From assembly GCA_016219965.1 (NCBI GenBank), contig JACRJM010000009.1, positions 1-64,000 of the forward strand: a DNA stretch of 64,000 nucleotides. The letters are read 5' to 3'. Position 1 is the first letter of the stretch, and every line of letters starts with the position of its first letter. Below are positions 17,299 through 26,363 of this stretch, piece by piece. Both the position numbers and the translations under genes were made by a program. The notes beneath the pieces are model-generated. The model had not been told where the DNA came from and did no database searches. It was given only the letters and a program-made list of their open reading frames with translations. The DNA is from Candidatus Schekmanbacteria bacterium. GTDB taxonomy: Bacteria > Schekmanbacteria > GWA2-38-11 > J061.

Positions 17299-18459
17299 AT
17301 GAAAATTCACGAGTATCAAGGAAAAGAGATTTTAAAGAAATATGGAGTAGTTGTTCCTGAAGGATCGGTGGCAACCAACCCTGCTGATGCCAAAGAAATT
17401 GCAAAAGGACTTGGCGGCGGAGTATGCGTTGTTAAGGCCCAGATACATGCAGGTGGAAGGGGAAAAGGGGGCGGAGTAAAAGTTGCGAAGAACCCTGATG
17501 AGGTTTTTGAACTTGCTAAAAGTATTTTAGGTATGAACCTTGTTACGCATCAGACAGGTCCTGAGGGGAAGAAAGTAAAAAGAGTTCTGATTGAAAAAGG
17601 ATGCGATATAGAGAGAGAACTCTATCTCGGTATCGTCATTGACCGTGTTACATCAAGGCCTGTTGTGATGGCGAGCGAGGCAGGCGGTATGGAGATTGAA
17701 AAGGTAGCAGCGGAAACTCCTGAAAAGATATTAAAAGAGATTATTGACCCGAGAGTGGGGCTTCAGGCTTTTCAGGCAAGGAAACTTGCATTTGGTCTTA
17801 ATCTAAAAGCTGACCAGATTGGTAAAGCAACAAAGCTTATTATGGCTCTTTACAGGGGATTCGAAGCTATAGATGCATCACTTGTAGAAATAAATCCGCT
17901 TGTTGTCACAAAAGCCGGTGATGTGATGGCACTTGATGCGAAAATAAATTTTGATGATAATGCCCTTTACAGGCACAAAGAAATTGAAGAACTCCGAGAC
18001 TTTGATGAAGAAGAACCTCTTGAGATAGAGGCTTCAAAATTTGATCTCAACTACATAAAGCTCGACGGTAATGTGGGATGCATGGTAAACGGAGCAGGTT
18101 TGGCAATGGCTACGATGGATATAATCAAACTTGCCGGAGGCGAGCCCGCAAACTTCCTCGATGTGGGAGGCGGAGCTAACGTTGAACGAGTTGCCAATGC
18201 ATTCAAAATTCTGATGTCTGACAAAAATGTCAAGGCTGTGCTGATAAATATCTTTGGCGGCATAGTTCGCTGCGACAGGGTTGCACAGGGTGTTATTGAG
18301 GCAAGCCAGCAGGTAAAGATAAATCTTCCTGTCGTTGTTAGGCTTGAAGGAACAAATGCAAGTGAAGCTTCTGAGCTGATAAATAAGTCGGGGCTTAATT
18401 TCATTGTTGCAAAAGGATTGAAAGACGCGGCGCAGAAAGTCGTGGCAACGATAAAATAA
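17299..18459 (+). CDS. sucC: Succinyl-CoA synthetase, beta subunit
   Basis: A 386-residue ATP-grasp subunit. It starts [16 protein letters not shown] and contains [16 protein letters not shown] (nucleotide loop), [21 protein letters not shown] and VNIFGGI-like [11 protein letters not shown]. It makes succinate and ATP or GTP from succinyl-CoA, or runs in reverse. Paired with sucD 30 bases downstream. Confidence 0.95.
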   Translation: MKIHEYQGKEILKKYGVVVPEGSVATNPADAKEIAKGLGGGVCVVKAQIHAGGRGKGGGVKVAKNPDEVFELAKSILGMNLVTHQTGPEGKKVKRVLIEKGCDIERELYLGIVIDRVTSRPVVMASEAGGMEIEKVAAETPEKILKEIIDPRVGLQAFQARKLAFGLNLKADQIGKATKLIMALYRGFEAIDASLVEINPLVVTKAGDVMALDAKINFDDNALYRHKEIEELRDFDEEEPLEIEASKFDLNYIKLDGNVGCMVNGAGLAMATMDIIKLAGGEPANFLDVGGGANVERVANAFKILMSDKNVKAVLINIFGGIVRCDRVAQGVIEASQQVKINLPVVVRLEGTNASEASELINKSGLNFIVAKGLKDAAQKVVATIK

Positions 18460-18489
18460 ATTTCATATAGGAGAGGCGGAGAAACTGAT

Positions 18490-19365
18490 ATGAGCATACT
18501 TGTTAATAAAAATACAAGACTGGTAGTTCAAGGGATAACCGGTGGTGAAGGTTCGTTCCATACTGGCCAGATGGTGGAATATGGTACAAACGTTGTTGCA
18601 GGAGTAACTCCCGGCAAAGGCGGTACAACGCATAACGGGGTCCCTGTGTTTAATACAGTGGCTCAGGCTGTAAAAGAAAAGGGTGCGAATGCTTCTGCTA
18701 TTTTTGTTCCGCCTCCATTTGCTGCCGATGCCATAATGGAAGCTGCAGATGCAGGTGTTGCAGTTATAGTCTGCATAACTGAAGGTATCCCTACGATTGA
18801 TATGGTAAAAGCCTATGAATATCTCAAGGGGAAAAATGTAAGGCTCATAGGACCAAACTGCCCCGGTATAATATCTCCCGGGAAATGCAAGATAGGCATA
18901 ATGCCTGGATTCATTCATAAAGAAGGAAGAATCGGTGTCATATCGAGGTCAGGTACATTGACATATGAAGCTGTTGCACAGCTTACAAGCCGCGGGCTCG
19001 GGCAGTCAACGTGCATAGGTATTGGAGGCGACCCTATAATAGGCTCCAAGTTCATAGATCTTCTTGCTCTTTTTGCTGAGGACCCTGAAACAGATGGTAT
19101 TATCATGATAGGGGAAATCGGAGGAACAGCAGAAGAAGAAGCAGCAGAATTTGTAAAGGCTAACGTTAAGAAGCCGGTTGTTGCTTTTATTGCAGGACAG
19201 ACTGCTCCTCCGGGAAGAAGGATGGGGCATGCTGGTGCAATTATTTCCGGAGGGAAAGGAACTGCACAGGAAAAAATGGCTGCACTCAAGAAAGCAGGCA
19301 TTGAAGTCAGTCAGGATCCCTCAGCAATCGGTGAAACAATGGAAAGGGTTTTGAAGAAAGGTTGA
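18490..19365 (+). CDS. sucD: Succinyl-CoA synthetase, alpha subunit
   Basis: A 291-residue CoA-binding subunit. It has [37 protein letters not shown] and [10 protein letters not shown], and the phosphohistidine loop [14 protein letters not shown] near residue 245. The ferredoxin subunit of the 2-oxoglutarate oxidoreductase begins only four bases after its stop, so the two enzymes acting on succinyl-CoA are coupled. Confidence 0.95.
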   Translation: MSILVNKNTRLVVQGITGGEGSFHTGQMVEYGTNVVAGVTPGKGGTTHNGVPVFNTVAQAVKEKGANASAIFVPPPFAADAIMEAADAGVAVIVCITEGIPTIDMVKAYEYLKGKNVRLIGPNCPGIISPGKCKIGIMPGFIHKEGRIGVISRSGTLTYEAVAQLTSRGLGQSTCIGIGGDPIIGSKFIDLLALFAEDPETDGIIMIGEIGGTAEEEAAEFVKANVKKPVVAFIAGQTAPPGRRMGHAGAIISGGKGTAQEKMAALKKAGIEVSQDPSAIGETMERVLKKG

Positions 19366-19369
19366 ATAA

Positions 19370-19564
19370 ATGACTAAGAAAGCAAAGGAAATAAGGATTA
19401 ATGAGAAGTGGTGCAAAGGGTGTGAGATTTGCGTTGCATTCTGCCCGACAAATGTCCTGGAGATGAAGGGCTTTGTTGCAGTTGTAAAGGATCTTGATAA
19501 ATGTATACTGTGCAAGCAGTGCGAGATAAGATGCCCTGACTTTGCAGTAGAGGTTATCGAATAA
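19370..19564 (+). CDS. korD: 2-oxoglutarate:ferredoxin oxidoreductase, delta (ferredoxin) subunit
   Basis: A 64-residue 2[4Fe-4S] ferredoxin. Its two motifs are CKGCEICVAFCP and CILCKQCEIRCPD. It is the electron-output subunit of the four-subunit KGOR that follows as korABC. Confidence 0.9.
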   Translation: MTKKAKEIRINEKWCKGCEICVAFCPTNVLEMKGFVAVVKDLDKCILCKQCEIRCPDFAVEVIE

Positions 19565-19591
19565 ACGTTACTCTGGAGGCTTAAGAAAAAG

Positions 19592-20722
19592 GTGGAAAGA
19601 AAAACAAGATTTCTACAGGGGAATGAGGCAAGTGCGGAAGGAGCGATTGCTGCGGGGGTAAAGTTCTTTGCAGGATATCCTATCACTCCTTCTACTGAAA
19701 TAGCTGAAGTGCTGGCAAGGAGACTTCCGCAGATTGGCGGACGGTTCATCCAGATGGAAGATGAAATAGCTTCTATGGGTGCAGTAATAGGGGCATCGCT
19801 GGCAGGTGCTAAATCAATCACTGCTACAAGCGGTCCGGGCTTTTCGTTGAAGCAGGAAAACCTTGGTTTTGCATGCTTGACAGAGGTGCCGGTAGTTATT
19901 GTTAACGTTATGAGGGGAGGCCCAAGTACAGGTCTTCCGACAGCGACATCGCAGTCAGATGTTATGCAGGCAAGGTGGGGAACACATGGCGACCATCCTA
20001 TGATCGCTCTTGTGCCATGGTCTGTGGAAGAATCATTTTATTTAACCGTAAGAGCATTCAACTTGTCGGAGAAATACAGAACACCGGTTCTCGTTCTTCT
20101 CGATGAAGTTGTAGGGCATATGAGAGAGGCAATAGAGCTTCCGGATTACTCCACTTTAGAAATTATAAACAGGAAGAAGCCAACATGCAAGCCTGAGGAA
20201 TATCTCCCTTATGATCCTAAAAACGAGGTAAATCCTTTGCCTGCTTATGGAGAAGGATACAGGTTTCATGTAACGGGACTTAATCATGACGCGACAGGAT
20301 TCCCAACAGGCGATCCGAAGCTTGTTGAGGTAGATGAAGAACGGCTCATGAATAAGATACTGAACCATCTTGATGACGTGCTTACCTGGGATGAGTTCAT
20401 GGCTGACGACATGGAGATTATGATCTTTGCCTATGGTTCAACAGCAAGGTCTGCAAAGGCTGCAATAAAAGCAGCAAGAAAAGAAGGGATAAAGGTCGGC
20501 ATGTTTAGACCAATAACTCTTTGGCCTTTCCCCGATGCGAAGGTGAGAGAGCTTTCAAAAAGAGTAAAAAAGATAATAGTCCCGGAAGTAAATCTAGGGA
20601 TGATAATAGGTGAAGTTCAGAGGGTAGCAGCAAAAGATATACCGATAGTCGGAATAAACAGGGCTGATGGAGAAACCATAACTCCGAATCAAATTTTGAC
20701 TCGTATAAAGGAGCTTGCCTGA
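19592..20722 (+). CDS. korA: 2-oxoglutarate:ferredoxin oxidoreductase, alpha subunit
   Basis: The 376-residue alpha subunit. GNEASAEGAIAAGVKFFAGY and PITPSTEIAE near the start are characteristic, and TSGPGFSLKQENLGFA and PSTGLPTATSQSDVMQARWG are typical of KorA rather than the pyruvate enzyme. GTG start with an upstream GGAGG. Two bases separate it from korB. The complex oxidatively decarboxylates 2-oxoglutarate to succinyl-CoA with ferredoxin, or carboxylates succinyl-CoA in reverse. Confidence 0.93.
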   Translation: MERKTRFLQGNEASAEGAIAAGVKFFAGYPITPSTEIAEVLARRLPQIGGRFIQMEDEIASMGAVIGASLAGAKSITATSGPGFSLKQENLGFACLTEVPVVIVNVMRGGPSTGLPTATSQSDVMQARWGTHGDHPMIALVPWSVEESFYLTVRAFNLSEKYRTPVLVLLDEVVGHMREAIELPDYSTLEIINRKKPTCKPEEYLPYDPKNEVNPLPAYGEGYRFHVTGLNHDATGFPTGDPKLVEVDEERLMNKILNHLDDVLTWDEFMADDMEIMIFAYGSTARSAKAAIKAARKEGIKVGMFRPITLWPFPDAKVRELSKRVKKIIVPEVNLGMIIGEVQRVAAKDIPIVGINRADGETITPNQILTRIKELA

Positions 20723-20724
20723 AG

Positions 20725-21549
20725 ATGAGCATATATCAAGATTACATGCGGGAAGATAAATTTCCGCACATCTGGTGCCCGGGATGCGGACATGGCATTG
20801 CCACGAAATCCGTAATAAGGGCTATCAGCAAAACAGGAATCAAGAAAGATGATATAACTATGGTTTCCGGGATAGGATGTTCAAGCCGTACACCGGGTTA
20901 CCTTGATTTTAATACTCTGCATACGACACACGGCAGGGCATTACCCTTCGCAACAGGGGTAAAGATGGCGAAGCCTGAGATGACCGTTATTGTTGTCTCA
21001 GGAGACGGTGATGCTACGGCCATAGGCGGAAATCATTTCATACATGCAGCAAGAAGAAACATCGATATGACATATCTTATTTACAATAACTATATTTATG
21101 GAATGACCGGAGGTCAGTATTCTCCAACCACTCCCCAGGGAAGAATGGCAACAACAGCTCCCTACGGAAATATCGAGCCGCCTTTTGATATTTGCGAGCT
21201 TGCAGCAGCAGCAGGCGCAACTTTTGTTGCAAGGGGAACGGTGTATCAGGCTGTTCCACTCGATAAACTTATCGAACAGGCAATTAAGAAAAAAGGTTTT
21301 TCTGTTGTTGAAGTACTTAGCCCATGTCCGACGGCTTATGGGCGCCGGAATAAGCAGAGTACTCCGGTTGATATGTTGAATTGGCTGAAGGATAACTGCA
21401 TCGCCAAAGCAAGATACGATAAACTTACAGATGAAGAAAAGGTCGGCAAGGTTCCAACAGGAGTTCTCCTCGATATAGAGAAACCGGAGTATATGGAACA
21501 GTACGCGCTTCTTATGGAAAGAGCTCAGGCGAATAACAAGAAAAAATAG
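20725..21549 (+). CDS. korB: 2-oxoglutarate:ferredoxin oxidoreductase, beta subunit (TPP-binding)
   Basis: A 274-residue subunit. The TPP-site motif is GDGDATAIGGNHFIHAARRN followed by YNNYIYGMTGGQ. The N-terminal WCPGCGHGI and IGCSSRTPGY supply Cys residues for its cluster. CPTAYGRRN near residue 205 is conserved in KorB. Confidence 0.93.
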   Translation: MSIYQDYMREDKFPHIWCPGCGHGIATKSVIRAISKTGIKKDDITMVSGIGCSSRTPGYLDFNTLHTTHGRALPFATGVKMAKPEMTVIVVSGDGDATAIGGNHFIHAARRNIDMTYLIYNNYIYGMTGGQYSPTTPQGRMATTAPYGNIEPPFDICELAAAAGATFVARGTVYQAVPLDKLIEQAIKKKGFSVVEVLSPCPTAYGRRNKQSTPVDMLNWLKDNCIAKARYDKLTDEEKVGKVPTGVLLDIEKPEYMEQYALLMERAQANNKKK

Positions 21550-21565
21550 CGGGAGTGAAATACTA

Positions 21566-22111
21566 ATGGGTGGAAATAGTCATTATGAAATAAGGTTTAG
21601 CGGTTCAGGAGGTCAGGGGATAATATTAGCTGCTGTTATTCTCGGTGAGGCGGCATCTATATATGAAGGTAAGAAAGCAGTACAGAGCCAGTCCTATGGC
21701 CCGGAAGCAAGAGGTGGTGCGAGTAAGTCTGATGTCATTATAAGCGATAGTGAAATAGATTTTCCTAAAGCTACAAGAATTGATGTTCTTCTTGCACTTA
21801 CCCAGAAAGCATGCGACAAATATGTTGTCGATTTGAAGCCTGACGGAATATTGATAGTTGAAAAAGACCTTGTTAAAAATATTCCAGCCGGAAACTACAA
21901 AGTTTTTAAAGTTCCTGTCATAGATATAGCAAAAAACAAGGTTGGTAAGGTTATAACTGCCAATATTGTAGCCCTCGGAGCACTTGTAGGTGCAACAAAA
22001 GCTGTTTCCAAAGATGCAATTGAGAAGGCTGTTCTGGCAAGGGTCCCAAGTGCATTTGTTGAACTCAACAAGAATGCGCTTGCAGAAGGTTTTAAAGCAG
22101 TAGAAGGCTGA
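21566..22111 (+). CDS. korC: 2-oxoglutarate:ferredoxin oxidoreductase, gamma subunit
   Basis: A 181-residue gamma subunit. The opening FSGSGGQGIILAAVILGEAA and QSYGPEARGGASKSDVIIS are the family signature. It is the last gene of the fumarase-sdh-suc-kor run. No clear terminator follows, and the regulator at 22187 lies 75 bases downstream, so read-through is possible. Confidence 0.93.
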   Translation: MGGNSHYEIRFSGSGGQGIILAAVILGEAASIYEGKKAVQSQSYGPEARGGASKSDVIISDSEIDFPKATRIDVLLALTQKACDKYVVDLKPDGILIVEKDLVKNIPAGNYKVFKVPVIDIAKNKVGKVITANIVALGALVGATKAVSKDAIEKAVLARVPSAFVELNKNALAEGFKAVEG

Positions 22112-22186
22112 TAAAGCTTAATACTCCCGTTCCTTGTCTGCTCACAGTGCAAGCTGCGTGCGTAGTCTATTGCTTACTTACTTTTT

Positions 22187-23557
22187 ATGCCTGATAATAA
22201 AATATCTGTTCTCATAGTAAGTGAAGATCAAAACACGAGAGAGGAGCTTGCTTCCTGTTTTAATGATGTGCTTTTTTCAGTTGAGAAACTTGCTGGCAGT
22301 ATAAGGGCGAGAGACCTTATCTCAAAGAAAGAGTTCGACATTATCTTTTCAGACATTCACATGACATATGTGGATGGGATGGAACTTCTCGAAGCAGTAA
22401 AATCAAAGTCACCCGTTTCTGACGTCATACTCATGTCAAACCGCGGGACAATCACCTTAGCAATCGATGCCCTTAAAAAGGGTGCTCACGATTTTCTTCA
22501 GCTTCCCATAGATACAAAGCATTTCAGAAACTATCTTATTAACTTAGGCCAGAGGCGAATGCTAATCAATGAGAACAGAAAGCTTAAGGAAATGTTGAAA
22601 ATTGATTCTCAAAATGATGAGATAGTTGGTACAAGCCCAAGGATAAAACTGGTATATAAACTGATTGACGAAATAGCCCCGACAGATGTCACGGTTCTTC
22701 TTGAAGGTGAGAGCGGAACCGGGAAAGAATTAGTTGCGAGGGCGATTCATAGAAGGAGCCACAGGAATGACAGACCTTTTATTGCCTTAAATTGCGGGGC
22801 TTTGCCGGAGACCCTTATAGAGAGTGAATTGTTTGGATATGAAAAAGGTGCTTTTACAGGAGCCGTTGCGCGAAAAAAGGGGAGAATAGAACAGGCACAT
22901 ACAGGGACCCTTTTCCTTGATGAGATAGCAGAGCTCACTCTAAATAATCAGGTTGATTTGTTGAGGGTACTTGAAGAACAAAAAGTTATGAGACTTGGCG
23001 GACTTGAACGAACTGATGTTGATGTAAGATTCATTGCGGCGACAAACAAAGACCTTGAACAGCTTTGCAGTAGAGGAGAATTCAGGGAAGATCTTTTTTA
23101 CAGGCTTAATGTTATAAGATTAAAATTGCCTCCATTGCGCGATAGGCAGGAAGATATCCCTCTTCTGGCAAATGCTTTTGTGGAAAAGTTTTGTCGTAAA
23201 TATAGCAAGGATATGAAATCATTGTCGCATGAAACATCTGCGATTCTAAATAGGTATTCATTTCCTGGAAACGTAAGAGAGCTAAAAAATATAGTAGAGA
23301 GAGCCGTGGTTCTTTCGAAGGAAACGACTATCACTCCACATGATTTGCCTGAACAGATATATAAGGATATTAAGGGTCCAGTTCAGAGAGAAGATGGAGA
23401 CGATAAATTCGCTTCGTTAAAAGTACGTGAAAGAAATGCAATAAAAGAAGCCCTTGAACTTTCCGGTGGCCATAGACAGAAGACTGCAAAACTTCTTGGA
23501 ATGAGTTTAAGAACCCTTCATTACAAGCTTAAGAGATATAATATAGGTTCCAAATAG
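22187..23557 (+). CDS. Sigma-54-dependent NtrC-family response regulator with atypical receiver
   Basis: A 456-residue three-domain activator. The receiver (5-120) keeps the phosphorylatable D56 (FSDIHM), but the usual acidic pair reads S12-E13-D14, the switch Thr is S84, and the normally invariant Lys of the KP motif is L106 (QLPID). The AAA+ domain (about 142-380) has GESGTGKE, the sigma-54 contact loop GAFTGA and LFLDEIAEL. A Fis-type HTH (about 415-452) has GGHRQKTAKLLGMSLRTLHY. There is no partner kinase nearby. Its position between the kor genes and a sigma-54 promoter (23824) suggests that it controls neighbouring genes, possibly with weak or no phosphorylation. Confidence 0.9.
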   Translation: MPDNKISVLIVSEDQNTREELASCFNDVLFSVEKLAGSIRARDLISKKEFDIIFSDIHMTYVDGMELLEAVKSKSPVSDVILMSNRGTITLAIDALKKGAHDFLQLPIDTKHFRNYLINLGQRRMLINENRKLKEMLKIDSQNDEIVGTSPRIKLVYKLIDEIAPTDVTVLLEGESGTGKELVARAIHRRSHRNDRPFIALNCGALPETLIESELFGYEKGAFTGAVARKKGRIEQAHTGTLFLDEIAELTLNNQVDLLRVLEEQKVMRLGGLERTDVDVRFIAATNKDLEQLCSRGEFREDLFYRLNVIRLKLPPLRDRQEDIPLLANAFVEKFCRKYSKDMKSLSHETSAILNRYSFPGNVRELKNIVERAVVLSKETTITPHDLPEQIYKDIKGPVQREDGDDKFASLKVRERNAIKEALELSGGHRQKTAKLLGMSLRTLHYKLKRYNIGSK

Positions 23558-23609
23558 CTCAGACTCAATTTCCTGATTATCATTGTAAGTGAAATGCAAA
23601 AGCGTAATG

Positions 23610-23724
23610 TGCATATAATGCATATATATGCAGTTGTTGCACTAACTATCCTTCCTTAAATACCTCAGTTAATCAAATAGATACTTCTTAATTAATGATA
23701 TGTATGCAATTTATGCATATATGA
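23610..23724. promoter_or_regulatory. Paired palindromic sites, candidate enhancers for the sigma-54 promoter
   Basis: A perfect 14-base palindrome TGCATATATATGCA (23619-23632), preceded by a direct TGCATATA (23610-23617). A second cluster, TATGCAATTTATGCATATATG, broken at 23704-23708 and 23712-23723, lies about 90 bases further on. They are roughly 100-210 bases upstream of the -24 box, as expected for activator binding. AT-rich palindromes also arise by chance. Confidence 0.45.
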
Positions 23725-23823
23725 CCTTTGAAATGCTTTCATAGTTATATGGATAAATTGGGTTAAATTGCGTTAAGTTATATTTTATTGTATTTATTTT
23801 GTGAAATAATAGTGTGACCAATT

Positions 23824-23839
23824 TGGTACGGTTTTTGCG
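23824..23839 (+). promoter_or_regulatory. Sigma-54 (-24/-12) promoter before the PtsN-like gene
   Basis: TGGTACG, N4, TTGCG. The GG at 23825-23826 and GC at 23837-23838 are exactly 10 bases apart. The predicted start is near 23850, only about five bases before the ATG at 23855, so the transcript would be nearly leaderless or translation may begin further in. Confidence 0.6.
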
Positions 23840-23854
23840 ATAGCATATTTCACC

Positions 23855-24337
23855 ATGCAATTAAATAATTTGATAAGAAAAGAACATATAATTCTTGGAT
23901 TAAGAAGTTCAACTGTTTCTGGTTGTCTTGGGGAGATTCTCCTTCATCTTGAGGTAGTTGGGGCTATTAACAGGCAAAGCGAATATCTCATTGAACTTAT
24001 TGAGAGAGAAGAAAATTCATCTACAGTTCTTTATCCTGGAATAGCTTTCCCTCATGTCCGTTCATCAAGTATTAGTTCTCCGGTAATTGCAATAGGCCGC
24101 TCATTTAAGCGTGTTGATTTTAAATCTGTATCCGGTGAGAAAGCTGAGTGGATCTTTCTGATACTACTTCCAAAGGAAGGGAATTATTTGTGGGTATTTT
24201 CTGAGCTTCTAGAATGTCTTTCATCACCTTACGCAGTTAATAAACTAAAACAGTGCAATACCGTTGCTGAAATAAAGGCAGTTTTAAATACAGATGTATT
24301 ATTATCAGGGGAGACAAAAGTAGCATTAACAAGGTAA
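23855..24337 (+). CDS. PTS EIIA-like (PtsN/EIIA-Ntr family) regulatory protein
   Basis: A 160-residue single-domain protein. The phosphorylatable His is H67 in YPGIAFPHVRS, matching the GIAIPHGK site of PtsN and EIIA-fructose. The domain covers about residues 5-145. No EI, HPr or sugar permease gene is nearby, which favours a regulatory role over sugar transport. It follows an NtrC-type activator and a -24/-12 promoter. Classical ptsN is linked to rpoN, which is not in this window. Confidence 0.82.
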   Translation: MQLNNLIRKEHIILGLRSSTVSGCLGEILLHLEVVGAINRQSEYLIELIEREENSSTVLYPGIAFPHVRSSSISSPVIAIGRSFKRVDFKSVSGEKAEWIFLILLPKEGNYLWVFSELLECLSSPYAVNKLKQCNTVAEIKAVLNTDVLLSGETKVALTR

Positions 24338-24360
24338 CCACTTTTAAAAGGAGTTTCTCT

Positions 24361-24678
24361 ATGAAAAACCAGATTGATATGCTGATTGAACTGCAGGAGA
24401 TGGACTCAACTGACAATTCATCAAACGCTAAGAAGTGCAATAATGGCAAAAATACCGATCAGAAACTCCGAGACAAGCTCAAATCCGCTGTAACTCCACA
24501 TGTTTTTACTCTTTATGAGAAACTTTATAGGGCAAGAGAAGGTCAGGCACTCGCAAAAATTGAAGATGGAGTTTGCGGTGGTTGCCATGTAGTATTACCC
24601 ACAAAAGAGCTTCCATTTGTTGCTGAAGCAAAGAATATAGTTCAATGCTGGAATTGCCAGCGAATTCTTTACACATAA
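24361..24678 (+). CDS. Short C4 zinc-ribbon protein, truncated paralogue of the gene at 30253
   Basis: 105 residues. The C-terminal C-GGCHVVLPT (CGGC) and CWNCQRILYT form a four-Cys zinc ribbon (pfam02591 type). The first dozen residues (QIDMLIELQEMD) match the start of the 237-residue protein at 30253 (KIDLLVKLQYLD), and the last 55 residues match its end, but the long coiled coil between is missing. An internal deletion or parallel shortening is inferred. The function is unknown; long relatives are proposed nucleic-acid or RpoN-associated chaperone-like proteins. It follows the PtsN-like gene after 23 bases, so the two are probably co-transcribed. Confidence 0.75.
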   Translation: MKNQIDMLIELQEMDSTDNSSNAKKCNNGKNTDQKLRDKLKSAVTPHVFTLYEKLYRAREGQALAKIEDGVCGGCHVVLPTKELPFVAEAKNIVQCWNCQRILYT

Positions 24679-24845
24679 TAATTTCTGCAACTCTCCTGTT
24701 AGTGCTTTAAGGGAGGAATTTTTTAGAAACCTTCTGAAATTAGCGGTTTTTTCAGCTTCCTCGCCTTGACAATTACCTTTAATGCACTATATTTAAGATT
24801 TGCAAAATCTACATAATATCTTATAGATCTGATAGTTAAAACATT

Positions 24846-25292
24846 ATGGCTATTATTGAAAATTTAACAAATGACATGAAAGATGCCCTTAAGAAAGGTG
24901 AGGCATTGCGCCTTTCAGTGATACGGGGGCTTATAAATGATATTAAAAACAAAAAAATTGAAAAAAGGGCAGAAGTCACTGACCAGGAAACTCTTGAGAT
25001 ATTTTCCTCAGCCCTTAAAAGAAGAAATGAGTCAATTGAGGAATTTGCCAAAGGAGGCAGGCAAGATCTTGTAGATAAAGAGAAGTCAGAGGCTGACATT
25101 ATAAGGACATATCTGCCTCAGCCATTAACTGATGACGAGATAAAACAGATTATAATTGAATCAATCAGGGAGTGTGGTGCAACCTCTAAAAAGGAACTTG
25201 GCAAAGTAATGAAGACAGTAATGCCAAAATTTGTTGGAAGGGCAGACGGGAAGATAGTTAACCGGATTGTTCTTGAGTGCCTCGGCAATTGA
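24846..25292 (+). CDS. YqeY/GatB-like tRNA amidotransferase-associated protein
   Basis: 148 residues with the YqeY pattern: MKDALKKGEALRLSVIRGL near the start, ENISRK-like alternation replaced by KKIEKRAEVTDQE, KRRNESIEEFAKGGRQDL (near 57-74) and YLPQPLTDDEI (near 90-100). The fold matches the GatB C-terminal domain, so a link to tRNA-dependent amidation is proposed for the family but unproved. It is a frequent neighbour of rpsU-dnaG-rpoD clusters, as here. A terminator follows at 25331. Confidence 0.9.
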   Translation: MAIIENLTNDMKDALKKGEALRLSVIRGLINDIKNKKIEKRAEVTDQETLEIFSSALKRRNESIEEFAKGGRQDLVDKEKSEADIIRTYLPQPLTDDEIKQIIIESIRECGATSKKELGKVMKTVMPKFVGRADGKIVNRIVLECLGN

Positions 25293-25330
25293 GAAGACTC
25301 TGCATTATTTTATACAAAAACCAACCACTT

Positions 25331-25358
25331 CCTTGCAGGATTCTGCAAGGATTTTTTT
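25331..25358 (+). terminator. Rho-independent terminator after yqeY
   Basis: CCTTGCAG, loop GATT, CTGCAAGG, then ATTTTTTT. A perfect 8-base stem with a T-run. Confidence 0.9.
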
Positions 25359-25377
25359 AATTCTATAAGGTGATTTG

Positions 25378-26355
25378 ATGAAGGTAAAACGGATTTATGA
25401 GATTGCTGTCGCAAAAGGTATAGAGTGTGATCCAAGAGGCAGAGATACAGTGGAGTCTTACTTAAAAAAACAGAAAGAGGACTATGATGAGCTTAAGACT
25501 GACAAAAAAGTTTTCTTCGACAAAGAGAAGATAACAAATCCTTTTGCAGATACACGTATTCTATGTGGTGATCTGGAAAAAGAAGTAAAAACTGTACTTC
25601 TGGGAATTGACATGGAGGTGGGAGAGATACTTCTTGCTGACAGGCTAACTCAGAGGGGAACAACTGTTGACCTTGTGCTTGCGCATCATCCGGAAGGTAA
25701 GGCAATGGCGAATTTTTATGCGGTTATGGATATGCAGGCAGATATTCTCCATAAATTCGGTGTGCCAATCAATGTAGCGGAATCGATTCTTGAGCCCCGC
25801 ATAAAAGAAGTTGCAAGAAGGGTGATGCCTTCAAATTATAACAGGAGCGTTGACGCTGCAAAACTTTTGGGTATTCCCATGATGTGTATACATACTCCGG
25901 CAGACAATGCTGTTACTGATTTTCTGCAAAAGATATTTGATTCAGAAAAACCAGAATATGTGAAGGACGTGATAAAGATCCTTCAGGATATTCCTGAATA
26001 TAGGACATCACTTGCTGATCAGAATGTGCCTGCTGTCATTGTGGGCTCAGAAAAAAGGCGGTGCGGCAAAGTGTTTGTGGATATGACCGGAGGGACTGGC
26101 GGCGCAAAGGAGATGTTTGAAAAACTTGCTAATACAGATGTAGGCACTGTAGTGGGAATGCATATAGGAGAGGACCACAGGAAGGAAGCTGAGAAGCACC
26201 ATATAAATGTGGTTATAGCAGGACATATGGCGAGTGACTCACTGGGAATAAATATCATAGTTGATGAGCTTTTGAAAGAAGATCCATCTATGGTCATATA
26301 TTCTTGTTCCGGACATACACGTGTTAGCAGGCTAAATAGTGATAAAAAGCTGTAG
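25378..26355 (+). CDS. NIF3/YbgI-family metal-binding protein
   Basis: 325 residues from the ATG; an adjoining TTG one codon earlier is possible. The metal-site motifs of the Nif3 fold are visible as LAHHPEGKAM (near residue 100) and MHIGEDHRKEAEKHHINVVIAGHMASDS (broken at HHIN; near 262-290). The family has a di-metal centre, and its biochemical role is not settled. Here it lies eight bases before dnaG, like many Nif3 genes that sit in the dnaG-rpoD macromolecular-synthesis cluster. Confidence 0.85.
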   Translation: MKVKRIYEIAVAKGIECDPRGRDTVESYLKKQKEDYDELKTDKKVFFDKEKITNPFADTRILCGDLEKEVKTVLLGIDMEVGEILLADRLTQRGTTVDLVLAHHPEGKAMANFYAVMDMQADILHKFGVPINVAESILEPRIKEVARRVMPSNYNRSVDAAKLLGIPMMCIHTPADNAVTDFLQKIFDSEKPEYVKDVIKILQDIPEYRTSLADQNVPAVIVGSEKRRCGKVFVDMTGGTGGAKEMFEKLANTDVGTVVGMHIGEDHRKEAEKHHINVVIAGHMASDSLGINIIVDELLKEDPSMVIYSCSGHTRVSRLNSDKKL

Positions 26356-26363
26356 GAGGAATA

